Shown here: in pieces, positions 43,624-54,350 of the stretch
Layout of the letters: each line of letters begins with the position of its first letter
Numbering within the stretch: the stretch's first letter is position 1
Program-made: the position numbers and the translations under genes
From: Symsagittifera roscoffensis
Lineage: Eukaryota; Xenacoelomorpha; Acoela; Convolutidae
Assembly: GCF_963678635.1 (NCBI RefSeq)
Contig: NC_087069.1
Coordinates: forward strand, 25,534,303-25,598,302
Direction of reading: 5' to 3'
Length of the DNA: 64,000 nt
Notes under the pieces: generated by a model
Told to the model about the DNA's origin: nothing
The model's database searches: none
Seen by the model: only the letters and a program-made list of their open reading frames with translations

Positions 43624-44055
43624 CAGAACTTCTCTTTTGCTCATTTGAAAAAGAATAAAATCTATATTAAATAGTTTTAATCAAAAAATTTGATCAAAAA
43701 ATTGGAATATAATCGATTTTTAATCCCTTTTTGTTGTCTGAGGTCAACATAGGAATCAGTTACAGGAATCTTTTGAAAAGTGGAATAAAATCTAATTTAA
43801 ACAATTTTAAATTTGATAAAATCAATGGATTATAATCCAATCTTTATTCCATTTCGTTGTCTGAGGGCAACATAGGAATCAATTATAATGATTAAATTCT
43901 AGACAACAAACTTCCATTATAATTGATTTCTTTTCACTTTTTGTACATGCGGGCGTAAGCAGCGATATAATCCGTGTTATAAATCCTAACAAATCGAGTT
44001 GAGGAAAATGCTTTTTGGTCTATTTATAACTTTGCTATTTGCAAATTATATCAAC
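43624..44055. repeat. Two imperfect ~125-bp tandem units next to the gap
   Basis: Units start near 43650 and 43776; both contain GAATAAAATCTA, AACAATTTTAA-like words, then TTGTTGTCTGAGG.CAACATAGGAATCA. The gap beside them suggests a longer satellite array that did not assemble. The last ~130 bp before the LTR are single-copy. Confidence 0.6.
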
Positions 44056-44059
44056 TTGT

Positions 44060-44467
44060 TGGAACCTGATCTAAACTATATTTTATGATTGGATAAATTA
44101 AATGTTTTACCAATGTAAAGTATTTAATATTAACCAATCATGATCCATCTAACTAACAACCCACTTATTTGTAAGTGCTGAAGTTACTTGTAATTTCAGC
44201 ACCAGAGAGATTTGAATTTAACTTAGAAATTAGTTGGACTCTCCCGAGCACTTCAGCAGCCGCAATAAACCAGTATACCCTAGATCTATTGAGCCTAGCA
44301 GAGACTAGTTAAACAACCTGAGACTAGATAGTATAAGAGTAAGATTAGGATCGGTATTAGACTAAGAAGTTGCACGAATCTATCCGGCCGAAAATAAGAT
44401 AGCGTGACGAGCAGACGGTGTACCCTATCCGAAATTACTCTATGAGTTACACTTCGGTCCTAACTCA
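44060..44467 (+). repeat. 5' LTR (408 bp)
   Basis: Starts TGGAACC and ends AACTCA. Holds a TATA-like TATATTTTAT at 44077-44086, a CCAAT-like ACCAATCATG further on, and AATAAA at 44264-44269, so promoter and polyadenylation signal are both plausible. The preceding TTGT is the target duplication. Confidence 0.95.
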
Positions 44468-45720
44468 TCTGGTGCGACCATAAGTCTCGAACAAGACCTT
44501 AATAGATTAGAATTAACCAAAATAGATTAGAAATTAGACAAAAACATTTACAAAATGTTATACGACAATAATTTAATCGAAATGTCTCTACGACTCAATA
44601 GATCAGAGCCAATATTCCGAACCATAACAGAACTACCCGGAATTGGAAGAAGACCTCGAACCAAAGACGACATACGACAAAGTAGAAACTTGCCGTATAG
44701 TTATATGATAGTTCGGCAAAAGCCAGAACAAACTTTTATATTTAGAATACTACTTGCAATGAATCTAGGTTTCCATTTGCAAACATAAAACCTTGAAGTT
44801 ATTCTTCAAAATCATTTCAGGCGCTAAACAAATTTATTAATATACAATAACGATTGATAAAAAGATCTAAGATCGTTTTCCTAAAACTCTGCAGTAATAT
44901 ACAAAACATGTTTGAAAAATATTTATTGGAAAATAAAAATAAAAATTAGTAGCATGACAATAAATGGTTAGTAATCATAAATCATCCTGTTGTTCCAGCT
45001 TCATCATCTAAAACATAACAGCAATCATAAACCCACTAATATCATCAAAACACTAAAACTTTCCTTTACACACATTTAAAATTTTATTAAAACTTAAATT
45101 CACTTAATTTTAAAACCAGATCATCAAGGCTTATCCTTGGATCTTAAATCATTTTCTACTTAATTAAATTTCAAATTTGATCATCAAGGCTTATCCTTGG
45201 ATCAAACAGAACAACTTTGTTCTCCCCCACCCACTTAATTAGTGTCTAACGACCTCAAACGTCGATTCACTACCCAACCCTTTCTAAAGACCTAAGACTA
45301 ATAGAAATTTTTAAACAAAACTAATCATTCAAATTAGGATAAACAGTGAAGAACTTCGGTTATTCATCCTTCACTTGACCCCCCCTCTTAACAGACCCAG
45401 GATAAATCTTAGACTTAGTAAGTTTAAAATAGTATCTAACGAACTACTCGCGTTCTAATTATACCTGAACCTTGTGGATCGATTTACTATTCTCCAACCC
45501 TTGAACACAATCACTACCCCTAAGTAAGATTAAGTAAGTTAACACCTTAACTTATACTAGCCACGAGAAAGTAAAAAATCATTCTTCGGAATCGATATAC
45601 TTTTCTCTCCAACCCTAAACAAATAGACCCAGGTTAAGCTAACCAAAAAATCGTAAGAACTAACAGTTTAGGAAAATAGAAATCATTTAACAACCTTTTG
45701 CATCCGTCATCTTAAACCTT
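44468..45720 (+). other. 1.25-kb leader with paired hairpin repeats
   Basis: A 25-bp direct repeat (GATCATCAAGGCTTATCCTTGGATC) occurs at 45119-45143 and 45179-45203; each can fold as CAAGG-loop-CCTTG. Looser repeats of a TCTAACGA...CAACCC(TT) block occur near 45243, 45430 and 45590. A 77-codon ATG frame at 44555-44788 could be an upstream ORF but has no family match. Candidate packaging or dimerisation region. Confidence 0.5.
44470..44482 (+). promoter_or_regulatory. Primer-binding site
   Basis: TGGTGCGACC begins two bases after the 5' LTR. Its complement ends in ...GCACCA, as a tRNA 3' end should. I cannot say which tRNA. Confidence 0.75.
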
Positions 45721-46188
45721 ATGTCATTTAAAAACCTAGGAAATAAACAAACAATCGTTTTACACAATTGTGAAATAGATAACAAAAAATACGACCTTGT
45801 AATCACACCTCATACACAAACAGTTGGATACATTCGAACAAAACGACAAACACTAAAAAGAAAAATAATAACGAAACAAAGACAAATAACACGAAAAAGA
45901 TTTTCAAAAAATCGAAACGCATTTTCAGAATCAGAAACCAACAGTTTAGACGAACTCTACAAACTAAAAGAATCAATAGATAAAAATTGCCCAATTCACG
46001 ATCAATTATATTTCTCTGACTCAGAAACAACTTCAAATTCATCACAAAGAGGAAAAAGAAGAATAAAAAAGCAGTATAAACACAAACCAGTACATTTATA
46101 CAATTGGAATCAACCAATTCGACACATTAATAATTACATATTAACAGTCATCGAACGAAAAAATGAGCTCAACGCACACTCCAGGTGA
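45721..46188 (+). CDS. Short basic accessory ORF upstream of Gag
   Basis: 155 aa. Residues about 38-66 are dense in Arg and Lys (KRQTLKRKIITKQRQ then RKRFSKNR), like an arginine-rich RNA-binding or nuclear-localisation motif. Then comes an acidic Ser/Glu stretch and a second basic patch (RGKRRIKKQYKHK). No globular family recognised. Its last 26 bp overlap the Gag-Pol start in another frame, so it is the first ORF on the genomic RNA. The basic motif invites comparison with Rev/Tat-like regulators, but this is inference. Confidence 0.65.
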   Translation: MSFKNLGNKQTIVLHNCEIDNKKYDLVITPHTQTVGYIRTKRQTLKRKIITKQRQITRKRFSKNRNAFSESETNSLDELYKLKESIDKNCPIHDQLYFSDSETTSNSSQRGKRRIKKQYKHKPVHLYNWNQPIRHINNYILTVIERKNELNAHSR

Positions 46189-49100
46189 AGAAACTCCAGA
46201 TGATGATGAAATCTTTCCTTTTATAGTAGACGCAGATACTGATAGAGGACAACACATATTTTGTCAAAATTTACTCGTAAATTTATTTGAACCCGGAATC
46301 AGTCCATGTAAAACAGAGTTCCCCGATGTAAAAATCAAAAGACAAATCATAGATCACTATCTAAAAGATATATGCAACATAACACAACAGTATGGAATCT
46401 ACTCCATAGAATTCACCTCAACAAACCATAATAATAGAAAATATACAATTCAAACAGACGATCTTGATTTAGAATTTTCAAAAGTTTTTTCAGAATATAT
46501 AAAAAGCATCCAATACCATAACTCACAAAGAGCAAACTCCATATTCACCAATGAAGTTTTCGCAATAATATATAGTTATATTTCGATATTAGAAAACGAA
46601 ATCCCATTAACAAATGTCTCACCGACAGAAACATCTAAACATTTGAAAGTACGACATGAAATCACACTACTCTCTAGTTATTTAAACATCATTAAAGAAA
46701 ATTTCACGAAAGACGACGTTTCACAACATACAAAACACGATCTACAAAAAATTTTGGCATGGTTCATAATAGATTATTTCACACACAATATTGATTTAAT
46801 TGCACAAGCAAGAAAAAATTTTAGACCCCAAAATTCGAACGATGATACCGCTATCACAGAACAATCAGATTATGTTTGGGACCCCGAATGGTCTCATCCC
46901 GCATTTATAAGCTTTCCACAATCAATCTCAAGTCAAGCAATAGGTACAATATCTTACATAAGAGATTATGTAAGAGTAATACCATTAACAATTGATGCAA
47001 CACCATTAAACTATAATACATTTTTACCCGATACACAAAATAATAGTTTAAACTCTACAGTTATACACAATGAAAACCTCAATGGAACTAGGAATCTTAC
47101 TCAACAAGATATCCAGACACCATCACACTTCATAAATGAAGAAATTGTACACACAACAACTACACAACAAAGTATTTCACCAATACGCCCAAATTTAACA
47201 ACACCAAGAAATACAAATCCTTCACAAACACAGGTAACCTTACAATCAACCGTTAAACCTTCGGTTGCCCCTAAATATTCACATATGGATTACCAAACAT
47301 ACAGACCCATGACAATACCACCAAAAACACGCAAAACATTCACTAGAAACAACTTTGCAGACCATAATTATAATTATACACATCCCTCAAAAACATATAA
47401 CCAACCACAAAGAAATTTTAACCAATATACAAGATCTCGAAATTGGGATAACCCAATGGCCCAACCTAATTCAACAAATTTCCAAACAAATCCTCCACGG
47501 GATCACAGTGAAAATTACCCATTTTTTCAACAAAATAAAAATAAAAAACAGACATCTTATCAAATGGATTATTTATCCTCAGATGATGATTTCTTACAAC
47601 CAGATATATTTGCACAAAATACTCAAGAATATCGTAGACAAGGAATACAGAGAACACGTACAAATCATAGAAATTTTTCTCCACAACCAATAGATGCACA
47701 AAATCAACAACCAATTCAACAACAAAATCCAATTAATACACAATCTTTTCAACCAATTCAACAACAAAATCCAATGACTGCACACTCGTATCAAGCATCA
47801 CAAATGCAAAATGAAATACCACTCCCATATTATCTCCAACAACATGAAATAACAAGAAACCAACTTTCAAATTTTTCTCAAATGCCAAATGCAGCAGAAT
47901 CATTACAAATGACAATGAATCCATACCTTATGGGTGGATCATCAATAACATCAAACAAACCTTTAATGGTTTTCACAGGAACAGACCCTGAATACTCTGT
48001 AGAAGATTATTTAAATGCAGTAACAGCAAACCTGATTTTAAATATTGGACCTGAACCAATTAATACGCCACTACATCAAAACTGGATACATCGACGCACA
48101 GCGTTAATACAAACAACCTTAGATGGCGCAGCCCAAAAATGGTTTTCAGTACTACCTCTAGAAATAAAATCAAACTGGAAAAGATTTACACAAGAATTTT
48201 CAAAAATGTTTGACTCCGAAAGAAACAAACAACAACAAAGAGTTTTATGTAATGAAATTCGCAGATTACCAAACGAAACCATCAAGCAAATAGCAGTACG
48301 AATCGAAACACTAGTTCGAAAAGGATATTCATTAAATACACATGACTATAAAAACACAAAGATGACAGAAATCTTAATGATGACCTTAACACCACAATTA
48401 AGGAAAATAGCAATAAAAAAGAGAGCATCTCATCCTTCTTCAATTCGAGAACCCGATTTAGATTTTCGAAAACTAGTAGACAAATTAGAACAAGCAGAAA
48501 TCACGATGAAACTAGAAGAAACGGAAAATCTGAAATTACAATACGTTAACAGAACTGAAACGACTCCCACTAATATTAATAATATACAGGAATCAGAGAC
48601 AGACCTCGTTGAAAAAATCACTGAAATACTCAATATCTACGAAAAGAACCCAAACTTTAAAGGCAAACCATCTTTCAAAAAATGGTGTAATTATTGCCGA
48701 CGATACGGACATAGTATTTCCGAATGTAGACAAAAACAGCAAGATAATCAAAATAAACCTCAAAAATATAAAGAACCAAATAAATCATTCTATCAATACA
48801 TGAAAAAAGATCAAAATTTACCGAACAAAACAGTCCACAGCAACAACAGTTCAGGAAAACCACTCCCGAACAATACAAATTATACAAGAAATCAATCACC
48901 ATATAACTCAAGTTATAGAGGAAGATCACCAGAACGAAGAAACACGTATAATTCATCACAAAATCACTACAATAGACCAAATAGTCGAAATAACTACTCC
49001 AGATCAAATTCAAATACACAACGATTTGTTTCTAGATCTAATTCCCAATCAAGAAATAACTACTATCCAAACAACCAATCACGAAATTCATCATACAATA

Positions 49101-52100
49101 GCAATAGAAACTACTCCTATAATCGAAATAGAAGTTATTCAAACAACCGAAACCAGAATTACCCGAACAATCGATCAAGGAATAACTCATATAATAGATC
49201 GAACTATAACAGACCAAACAATAATTACCAAAACAGATCGCGAAATAATTCACAAAATCGACACTCAAGTTATAATAATCGTTATAGAAATTATTCCCAA
49301 TCACCACACCGGAATAATAATAACTATAATAATTCTAATAATCGCCACAGAAGTAGTACACCTAAACATCAAAGACAAATCAATCAAGTACAGTCAAATC
49401 CAGAAACAACATCAGACCCTCCAGGTATTGATGACACAGTAACTGATACGTTACAACTCAATCAAATAAACTGTACATCATCAGATTCAGAAAGTGATAC
49501 TGAAAACACTCTTTCTATCAATATGATAAAAGTCGAAAATGACTATGAATCTGTTATATATGAAGAACCTTTTTCATCACACATATATGAAAATCAATCA
49601 GAATTTCTTCAAAATTATTACACTACACCCATAAATTCCACACCAACGACGCAAGAAACAAACGAGATTAACACTACAGATCAAACCAATAAAAATACCA
49701 AAACAAAATGCTTGAATACAAACCACATTTATCAAAATATACAAAAAGAACAACCCAAAGAAAAAATTTGGACAATACCATTTCTCTTAGAAAGCCCAAG
49801 AAATAAAGAATTTCAACCACCAGACCTTGAAATAGATTTTTTAATTGATTCAGGAGCAGAATCAAACATAATAAACATCCCCACATGGAATGAAATAAAA
49901 ACCTTACACCCAAAGTTAATACCTCTTGAAACCTCCAGTAAGTTAGCAACAGCACAAGGATCAACATTGATAAACTACGGAAAAATCCAATTATTTCTCC
50001 TCCCCACCAGAACAATGGAACAAAGCAAAATTTTAAATAAGCCATTTAAACAAATATTCCATATCACTGACATTAAATATAATATCATTGGAATACCATT
50101 TATTTCGAAGTATATACCAACAATTAACATACTAAATAGTAAAATATTAATCAAAGATAAATATACAAAAACAAAAGAAACATCCTTAACATTTTTTCAA
50201 AGATTAAATAAACAACCACCATTCTTTTCAAAATTCTACCCGATATTTAACCAACAAAGAAAACACCTAAAACCACTATCAGGAAATATCTATAATTTTT
50301 CAATCAAACAAGTTCACCAATATGATAAAGAACAAAACAAACAAAAATTTTATATGTCAGAATTTGAATTCAAACCTATTCACAAATTTTTCAAAATCAC
50401 AATCTCATCCATAAAATATTTGAAAAATTCGAATTCCGATATCATTTCCTTACATGTCTATAACAACACACCTTACCAAGTAACATTACCTTTAGGACTT
50501 TTAGGATACTGCGAAACCAACGCTACAATATCACCAATACACGAAAAAGCCTACCGCGTAAATAATATACTCCAATTACTAGATATTTGCCAATCTACAA
50601 TTCTTAATGAAGAATTATCTATAAATAATATAATAAGTAACGAAAACAGAAATACGGATTATTTCACAAAAACTCCATATTTTAAACCTACATTCAACAT
50701 AAGTAACTACACAGAGGACCAACAGAAATTTTTAACAATGTTTAATTTCCAACATTCACAAATAACACAAGACGAATTCGAAAAATTAGCCAAACAGCTA
50801 ATTAAATATTCATCAGTCTATGCAACATCAAAATTCGATGTTGGAAAAATCAGTTCATCACTACATCTCCCGTTAAAACCAGACGCAGTTTTCAAAAAAC
50901 AGAGAGCAAGTAAAGTACCAATTCACTTACATGATAAAGTGAACAGATTACTCGATATTTTAGAACAATACAACATTATATCACCAGTTAATAAAGAAGA
51001 ACAACCAAAAAGCAACACATTTATCAACCCCGTTATCATTCTAGCTAAAGGAGAATCATTAAAAATCGTTCTCGACGCTAGATACCTCAATTCACTCATA
51101 GATGAATCAAAATGTAATTGGCCCATTGAACCAATACAAGTTATTTTAACAAAAATAAACGGCAAATACTTTACAACCGCCGATATGAATAGTGCATACA
51201 ATCAAATGCCACTAGATGAACAATCACGACGTTTAACACAATTTGTTATAGGAAACCAACAATATGAATTCAACCGCTTATTCTATGGAATATCCATAGG
51301 ACCAGCAGCATTTTCAGCTTTTATGAGCAAAATTTTTAGACCACTAATACTCAAGAAAAACGCAATCACCTATTTAGACGATGTTTTTATGCAATCACAA
51401 ACAAAAGACGAGATGTTCAATGTTTTAGAAAAATATCACCAAATACTTCAGAACGAAAATCTGAAGGCCGCCCCCGATAAATCACACTTCTTTTTGACAA
51501 GAGTTAAATTCTTAGGACATAATATAGAAAGAAAAACAATCACTCCATTGAAATCACGCATTGACGCTATTCAAAAACTTCAACCACCAACAAATAAAAA
51601 GAAAATCCAAGAATTTCTTGGAATGTTAAACTTTTTAAGTAAATATGTTTATAAAATGCAATTATATCTACGACCATTTTATAACATCCTTAGACAACAA
51701 AATAATTTTGAATGGAACACAGAACATCAAACACGATTTGAAGAAATAAAGAAACTTTTAACTGAACAAATTTCAAACACAATTCCAGACTCAAATCAAC
51801 CATTTTATGCAATGTGCGATGCTTCGAACTTTGGCATCGGTGCAGCACTATTACAATCACATAATGGTACAAATAAAATGAACCTCATATCAGCAAATTC
51901 TCGATTATTCACTCAAGCAGAGCTACGACTCTCAACTCTAATGAGAGAATGTACAGCCATAATATATACACTGACAGAATATGAATTTCTGATACTTGGA
52001 TCAAAACATCCAACAGTTCTATTCACAGACCATAAACCAATCATCTTTCTCTTTACACAAAAATCTAACCCAAACCACCGAGTTTACAGATTTCAACTAA

Positions 52101-52654
52101 TTCTAATGAAATTTCCAAACTTACATATAGTTTGGACTGCAGGAAAAAATCTTGCATTACCAGACACCTTAAGTCGAAATACACCACCTGAATTACTTAC
52201 ACGAAAAACAACAGTTGAAATACCTAAAAACATAAAATTCTACCTTGCAGAAAACGAAACATCACCCCGATTGGAATGCAAATATGCAGTAAAAACTGAT
52301 ATTGAACAATCACAAATAAATAATTTACAACATTTCCCACTTTATTTAGATTGTCAAAATAATCATTATGAAGTTGATCTACTTGGAACATCAACTTTCA
52401 AACCAATCCCATATTCTCAATGGATAAAAAATAACACCCAACAAAAACGAACAAAACAACACCCGCCTAAAAAAGACCATTTTCCACTAATTGAAAAAGA
52501 AGATTTAACTGATAAAATAAATTTATCAGGACCACAAACAAATGATTCAAAATACCAAAATGATTCAATCAGGACCAAAATGATTCAATTTATAAACCAC
52601 GTCACCAACAGAAACAATTACAGTTTCAACACTGAAACAATATCAAAATCTTGA
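46163..52654 (+). CDS. Gag-Pol polyprotein (Gag, NC, protease, RT, RNase H)
   Basis: 2163 aa, uninterrupted. Residues 1-590: unusual N-terminal extension, helical then Gln/Asn/Pro-rich. About 597-780: retrotrans_gag capsid domain (LDGAAQKWFSVL, FSKMFDSERNKQQQRV). About 842-855: zinc knuckle CNYCRRYGHSISEC (CX2CX4HX4C). 890-1070: long Asn/Ser/Arg/Tyr-rich RNA-binding-like tract. About 1225-1330: retropepsin (FLIDSGAESNI). About 1578-1800: RT with IVLDARYLN, FTTADMNSAYNQMPL, FYGISIGPAAF and YLDDVF. About 1880-2010: RNase H (MCDASNFGIGAALL, TDHKPI). There is no stop between Gag and Pol, so both are made as one chain. It ends TCT TGA; integrase continues in the +1 frame. ATG chosen as the first in frame, inside the end of the preceding ORF. 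Confidence 0.93.
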   Translation: MSSTHTPGEETPDDDEIFPFIVDADTDRGQHIFCQNLLVNLFEPGISPCKTEFPDVKIKRQIIDHYLKDICNITQQYGIYSIEFTSTNHNNRKYTIQTDDLDLEFSKVFSEYIKSIQYHNSQRANSIFTNEVFAIIYSYISILENEIPLTNVSPTETSKHLKVRHEITLLSSYLNIIKENFTKDDVSQHTKHDLQKILAWFIIDYFTHNIDLIAQARKNFRPQNSNDDTAITEQSDYVWDPEWSHPAFISFPQSISSQAIGTISYIRDYVRVIPLTIDATPLNYNTFLPDTQNNSLNSTVIHNENLNGTRNLTQQDIQTPSHFINEEIVHTTTTQQSISPIRPNLTTPRNTNPSQTQVTLQSTVKPSVAPKYSHMDYQTYRPMTIPPKTRKTFTRNNFADHNYNYTHPSKTYNQPQRNFNQYTRSRNWDNPMAQPNSTNFQTNPPRDHSENYPFFQQNKNKKQTSYQMDYLSSDDDFLQPDIFAQNTQEYRRQGIQRTRTNHRNFSPQPIDAQNQQPIQQQNPINTQSFQPIQQQNPMTAHSYQASQMQNEIPLPYYLQQHEITRNQLSNFSQMPNAAESLQMTMNPYLMGGSSITSNKPLMVFTGTDPEYSVEDYLNAVTANLILNIGPEPINTPLHQNWIHRRTALIQTTLDGAAQKWFSVLPLEIKSNWKRFTQEFSKMFDSERNKQQQRVLCNEIRRLPNETIKQIAVRIETLVRKGYSLNTHDYKNTKMTEILMMTLTPQLRKIAIKKRASHPSSIREPDLDFRKLVDKLEQAEITMKLEETENLKLQYVNRTETTPTNINNIQESETDLVEKITEILNIYEKNPNFKGKPSFKKWCNYCRRYGHSISECRQKQQDNQNKPQKYKEPNKSFYQYMKKDQNLPNKTVHSNNSSGKPLPNNTNYTRNQSPYNSSYRGRSPERRNTYNSSQNHYNRPNSRNNYSRSNSNTQRFVSRSNSQSRNNYYPNNQSRNSSYNSNRNYSYNRNRSYSNNRNQNYPNNRSRNNSYNRSNYNRPNNNYQNRSRNNSQNRHSSYNNRYRNYSQSPHRNNNNYNNSNNRHRSSTPKHQRQINQVQSNPETTSDPPGIDDTVTDTLQLNQINCTSSDSESDTENTLSINMIKVENDYESVIYEEPFSSHIYENQSEFLQNYYTTPINSTPTTQETNEINTTDQTNKNTKTKCLNTNHIYQNIQKEQPKEKIWTIPFLLESPRNKEFQPPDLEIDFLIDSGAESNIINIPTWNEIKTLHPKLIPLETSSKLATAQGSTLINYGKIQLFLLPTRTMEQSKILNKPFKQIFHITDIKYNIIGIPFISKYIPTINILNSKILIKDKYTKTKETSLTFFQRLNKQPPFFSKFYPIFNQQRKHLKPLSGNIYNFSIKQVHQYDKEQNKQKFYMSEFEFKPIHKFFKITISSIKYLKNSNSDIISLHVYNNTPYQVTLPLGLLGYCETNATISPIHEKAYRVNNILQLLDICQSTILNEELSINNIISNENRNTDYFTKTPYFKPTFNISNYTEDQQKFLTMFNFQHSQITQDEFEKLAKQLIKYSSVYATSKFDVGKISSSLHLPLKPDAVFKKQRASKVPIHLHDKVNRLLDILEQYNIISPVNKEEQPKSNTFINPVIILAKGESLKIVLDARYLNSLIDESKCNWPIEPIQVILTKINGKYFTTADMNSAYNQMPLDEQSRRLTQFVIGNQQYEFNRLFYGISIGPAAFSAFMSKIFRPLILKKNAITYLDDVFMQSQTKDEMFNVLEKYHQILQNENLKAAPDKSHFFLTRVKFLGHNIERKTITPLKSRIDAIQKLQPPTNKKKIQEFLGMLNFLSKYVYKMQLYLRPFYNILRQQNNFEWNTEHQTRFEEIKKLLTEQISNTIPDSNQPFYAMCDASNFGIGAALLQSHNGTNKMNLISANSRLFTQAELRLSTLMRECTAIIYTLTEYEFLILGSKHPTVLFTDHKPIIFLFTQKSNPNHRVYRFQLILMKFPNLHIVWTAGKNLALPDTLSRNTPPELLTRKTTVEIPKNIKFYLAENETSPRLECKYAVKTDIEQSQINNLQHFPLYLDCQNNHYEVDLLGTSTFKPIPYSQWIKNNTQQKRTKQHPPKKDHFPLIEKEDLTDKINLSGPQTNDSKYQNDSIRTKMIQFINHVTNRNNYSFNTETISKS

Positions 52655-54350
52655 CCCGATAATTAGACAACTAAAATCATGGCACAAATATAAAACTAAA
52701 CCCGTCAAGGCCGATACAACTATTTTAGGAAATAAAACACTCCTCCGATATTTTCGAAAATTCAATAATACAACAATTAACGAAAATACAGACCTTTTAG
52801 AGTATAACCTAAATGAATCTACAGTTCCATGTCTCCCTTTAAGTATGATTCTTATAGCTTTTAATATTTCACATACACAAAATATTAAAGGACACTCTGG
52901 ATCAGAAAAAACATATTCAAATTTTATACAAAATTTTTACTTCCCAAATGCACCAATTTGGATAAAAGTACTATGCAATGACTGTATAGTATGTCAACTA
53001 AATAAACCTTACCCGAATCAAAAACAAATAGCACAAAAACAAGATTTTAAAGGACAAAGCTTGTACTTCAATCATCGTATCTCATTTGATACTAAAGGAC
53101 CAATTTCACCCTCATCAGAAGGAAACTCCTACATTATGGTAATTGTTGACGCATTTACACATTATGTAGCACTTAACCCAGTACCACATTGTAACGCTTA
53201 TTACGCTTACACAACACTCTATGAACACTGGATAGCAAAATTTGGACTACCAGAAATTTTAGTTACAGACAACGGTACAGAATTCATAAATAATGAAATT
53301 ATCACACTATGTCATTTATATAACATTAAACACAAACCACGTACATCTCATGCACCTTGGACAAACGGCTTAGTCGAAGGTATGAACCGTTCATTACAAG
53401 AATATCTTAGATGTATCATCAACGGAAATGATACAAAATATACCGAATGGTCAGCAGATGTAAAATTATTTCCCTTAGCGTATAATTCACAAATTACGAC
53501 AACTTTAGGAATGTCACCATACGAAATGGTTTTTAACCAAAAGCCACGCAAACCAATAATGTTTACAGCAAATTCTCATAAAAACGCACAAGGTTATTGT
53601 CAACCAAATAAAGACTCAATTTGTTATAACCTACCTTTACATACACATGATGAAGATCATTTTCATCACCCACAAATTCTTAAACTAGCCTCCGGTACAC
53701 ACACCGAATGGATTCTAAATAGAGATAAAAAACACAATGAAATTGATCAAAAAATAACAAAAAAGTTATTACAAAGACAAAACATTAATGAACAAATCAA
53801 TTCACGCTTTACACCAGCTTCCGATTTAAAAATTGGAACATTTGTTTTAATACCTAATTTTAATACTCAAAAAGGAATTTCTAAAAAATTACAACCCCTT
53901 CGAAAAGGACCATACCAAATAATTGCAAAACCCACTGATGTCACATATAAAATTACCGACTCAAACAAAAAAGAAATCGTTCAACATCGAAACAACCTAT
54001 TACCTTATTACCCAAAAGAATACGCACTCCGCGAATTAACTCAATTATATTCTTTCACAGGATTAAAAATCATTCAAAATGAACCACATCTGGAAAACAC
54101 AGAACAAAATGATAACCCCACCGAAAATCAAAACACAAAACCAACCGCCACCAAAAACAATACACAAAACCATAAAGAATCTCCAAAACAAAGAAAAAAT
54201 AGAAAAATGACAGAACAAATAATACCCCAAGAACAAATCGACAAATCAGAAAATAGAAAAACAACAAGACTCCGAAATCAACCACGTAAAAACTATAAAA
54301 TATTCATCCCCCAATCTAAAATTTTAAAGAAAGTGGAATTTCAAAAGTAA
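52596..54350 (+). CDS. Integrase, in the +1 frame after RNase H
   Basis: The frame is open from 52596, 59 bp inside Gag-Pol, although the first ATG is only at 52845. Sequence before that ATG already looks like integrase N-terminus (LDPIIRQLKSW). Numbered from that ATG: zinc-binding His10/His17 and the CNDC motif, catalytic Asp82 (SFDTKGP), Asp142 (TDNGTEF) and Glu178 (NGLVEGMNRS), giving the DX35E spacing of retroviral/Ty3 integrases. The C-terminal ~120 residues are basic and Lys/Asn/Arg-rich (KTTRLRNQPRKNYK). All catalytic residues are present. Starting at 52845 would lose part of the zinc domain, so entry by frameshift is likelier than a separate ATG. Confidence 0.9.
   Translation, partial: TTSPTETITVSTLKQYQNLDPIIRQLKSWHKYKTKPVKADTTILGNKTLLRYFRKFNNTTINENTDLLEYNLNESTVPCLPLSMILIAFNISHTQNIKGHSGSEKTYSNFIQNFYFPNAPIWIKVLCNDCIVCQLNKPYPNQKQIAQKQDFKGQSLYFNHRISFDTKGPISPSSEGNSYIMVIVDAFTHYVALNPVPHCNAYYAYTTLYEHWIAKFGLPEILVTDNGTEFINNEIITLCHLYNIKHKPRTSHAPWTNGLVEGMNRSLQEYLRCIINGNDTKYTEWSADVKLFPLAYNSQITTTLGMSPYEMVFNQKPRKPIMFTANSHKNAQGYCQPNKDSICYNLPLHTHDEDHFHHPQILKLASGTHTEWILNRDKKHNEIDQKITKKLLQRQNINEQINSRFTPASDLKIGTFVLIPNFNTQKGISKKLQPLRKGPYQIIAKPTDVTYKITDSNKKEIVQHRNNLLPYYPKEYALRELTQLYSFTGLKIIQNEPHLENTEQNDNPTENQNTKPTATKNNTQNHKESPKQRKNRKMTEQIIPQEQIDKSENRKTTRLRNQPRKNYKIFIPQSKILKKVEFQK

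Noticed and set aside
43402-43644. Open frame across the N gap
   Set aside because: Artefact of undetermined bases.
44555-44788. 77-codon ORF in the leader of the young element
   Set aside because: No domain and no overlap with the coding chain; may be an upstream ORF but cannot be supported.
47466-49307. Minus-strand hydrophobic ORFs opposite Gag
   Set aside because: Complement of Asn/Gln/Arg-rich codons gives artificial Leu/Val/Phe/Tyr proteins.
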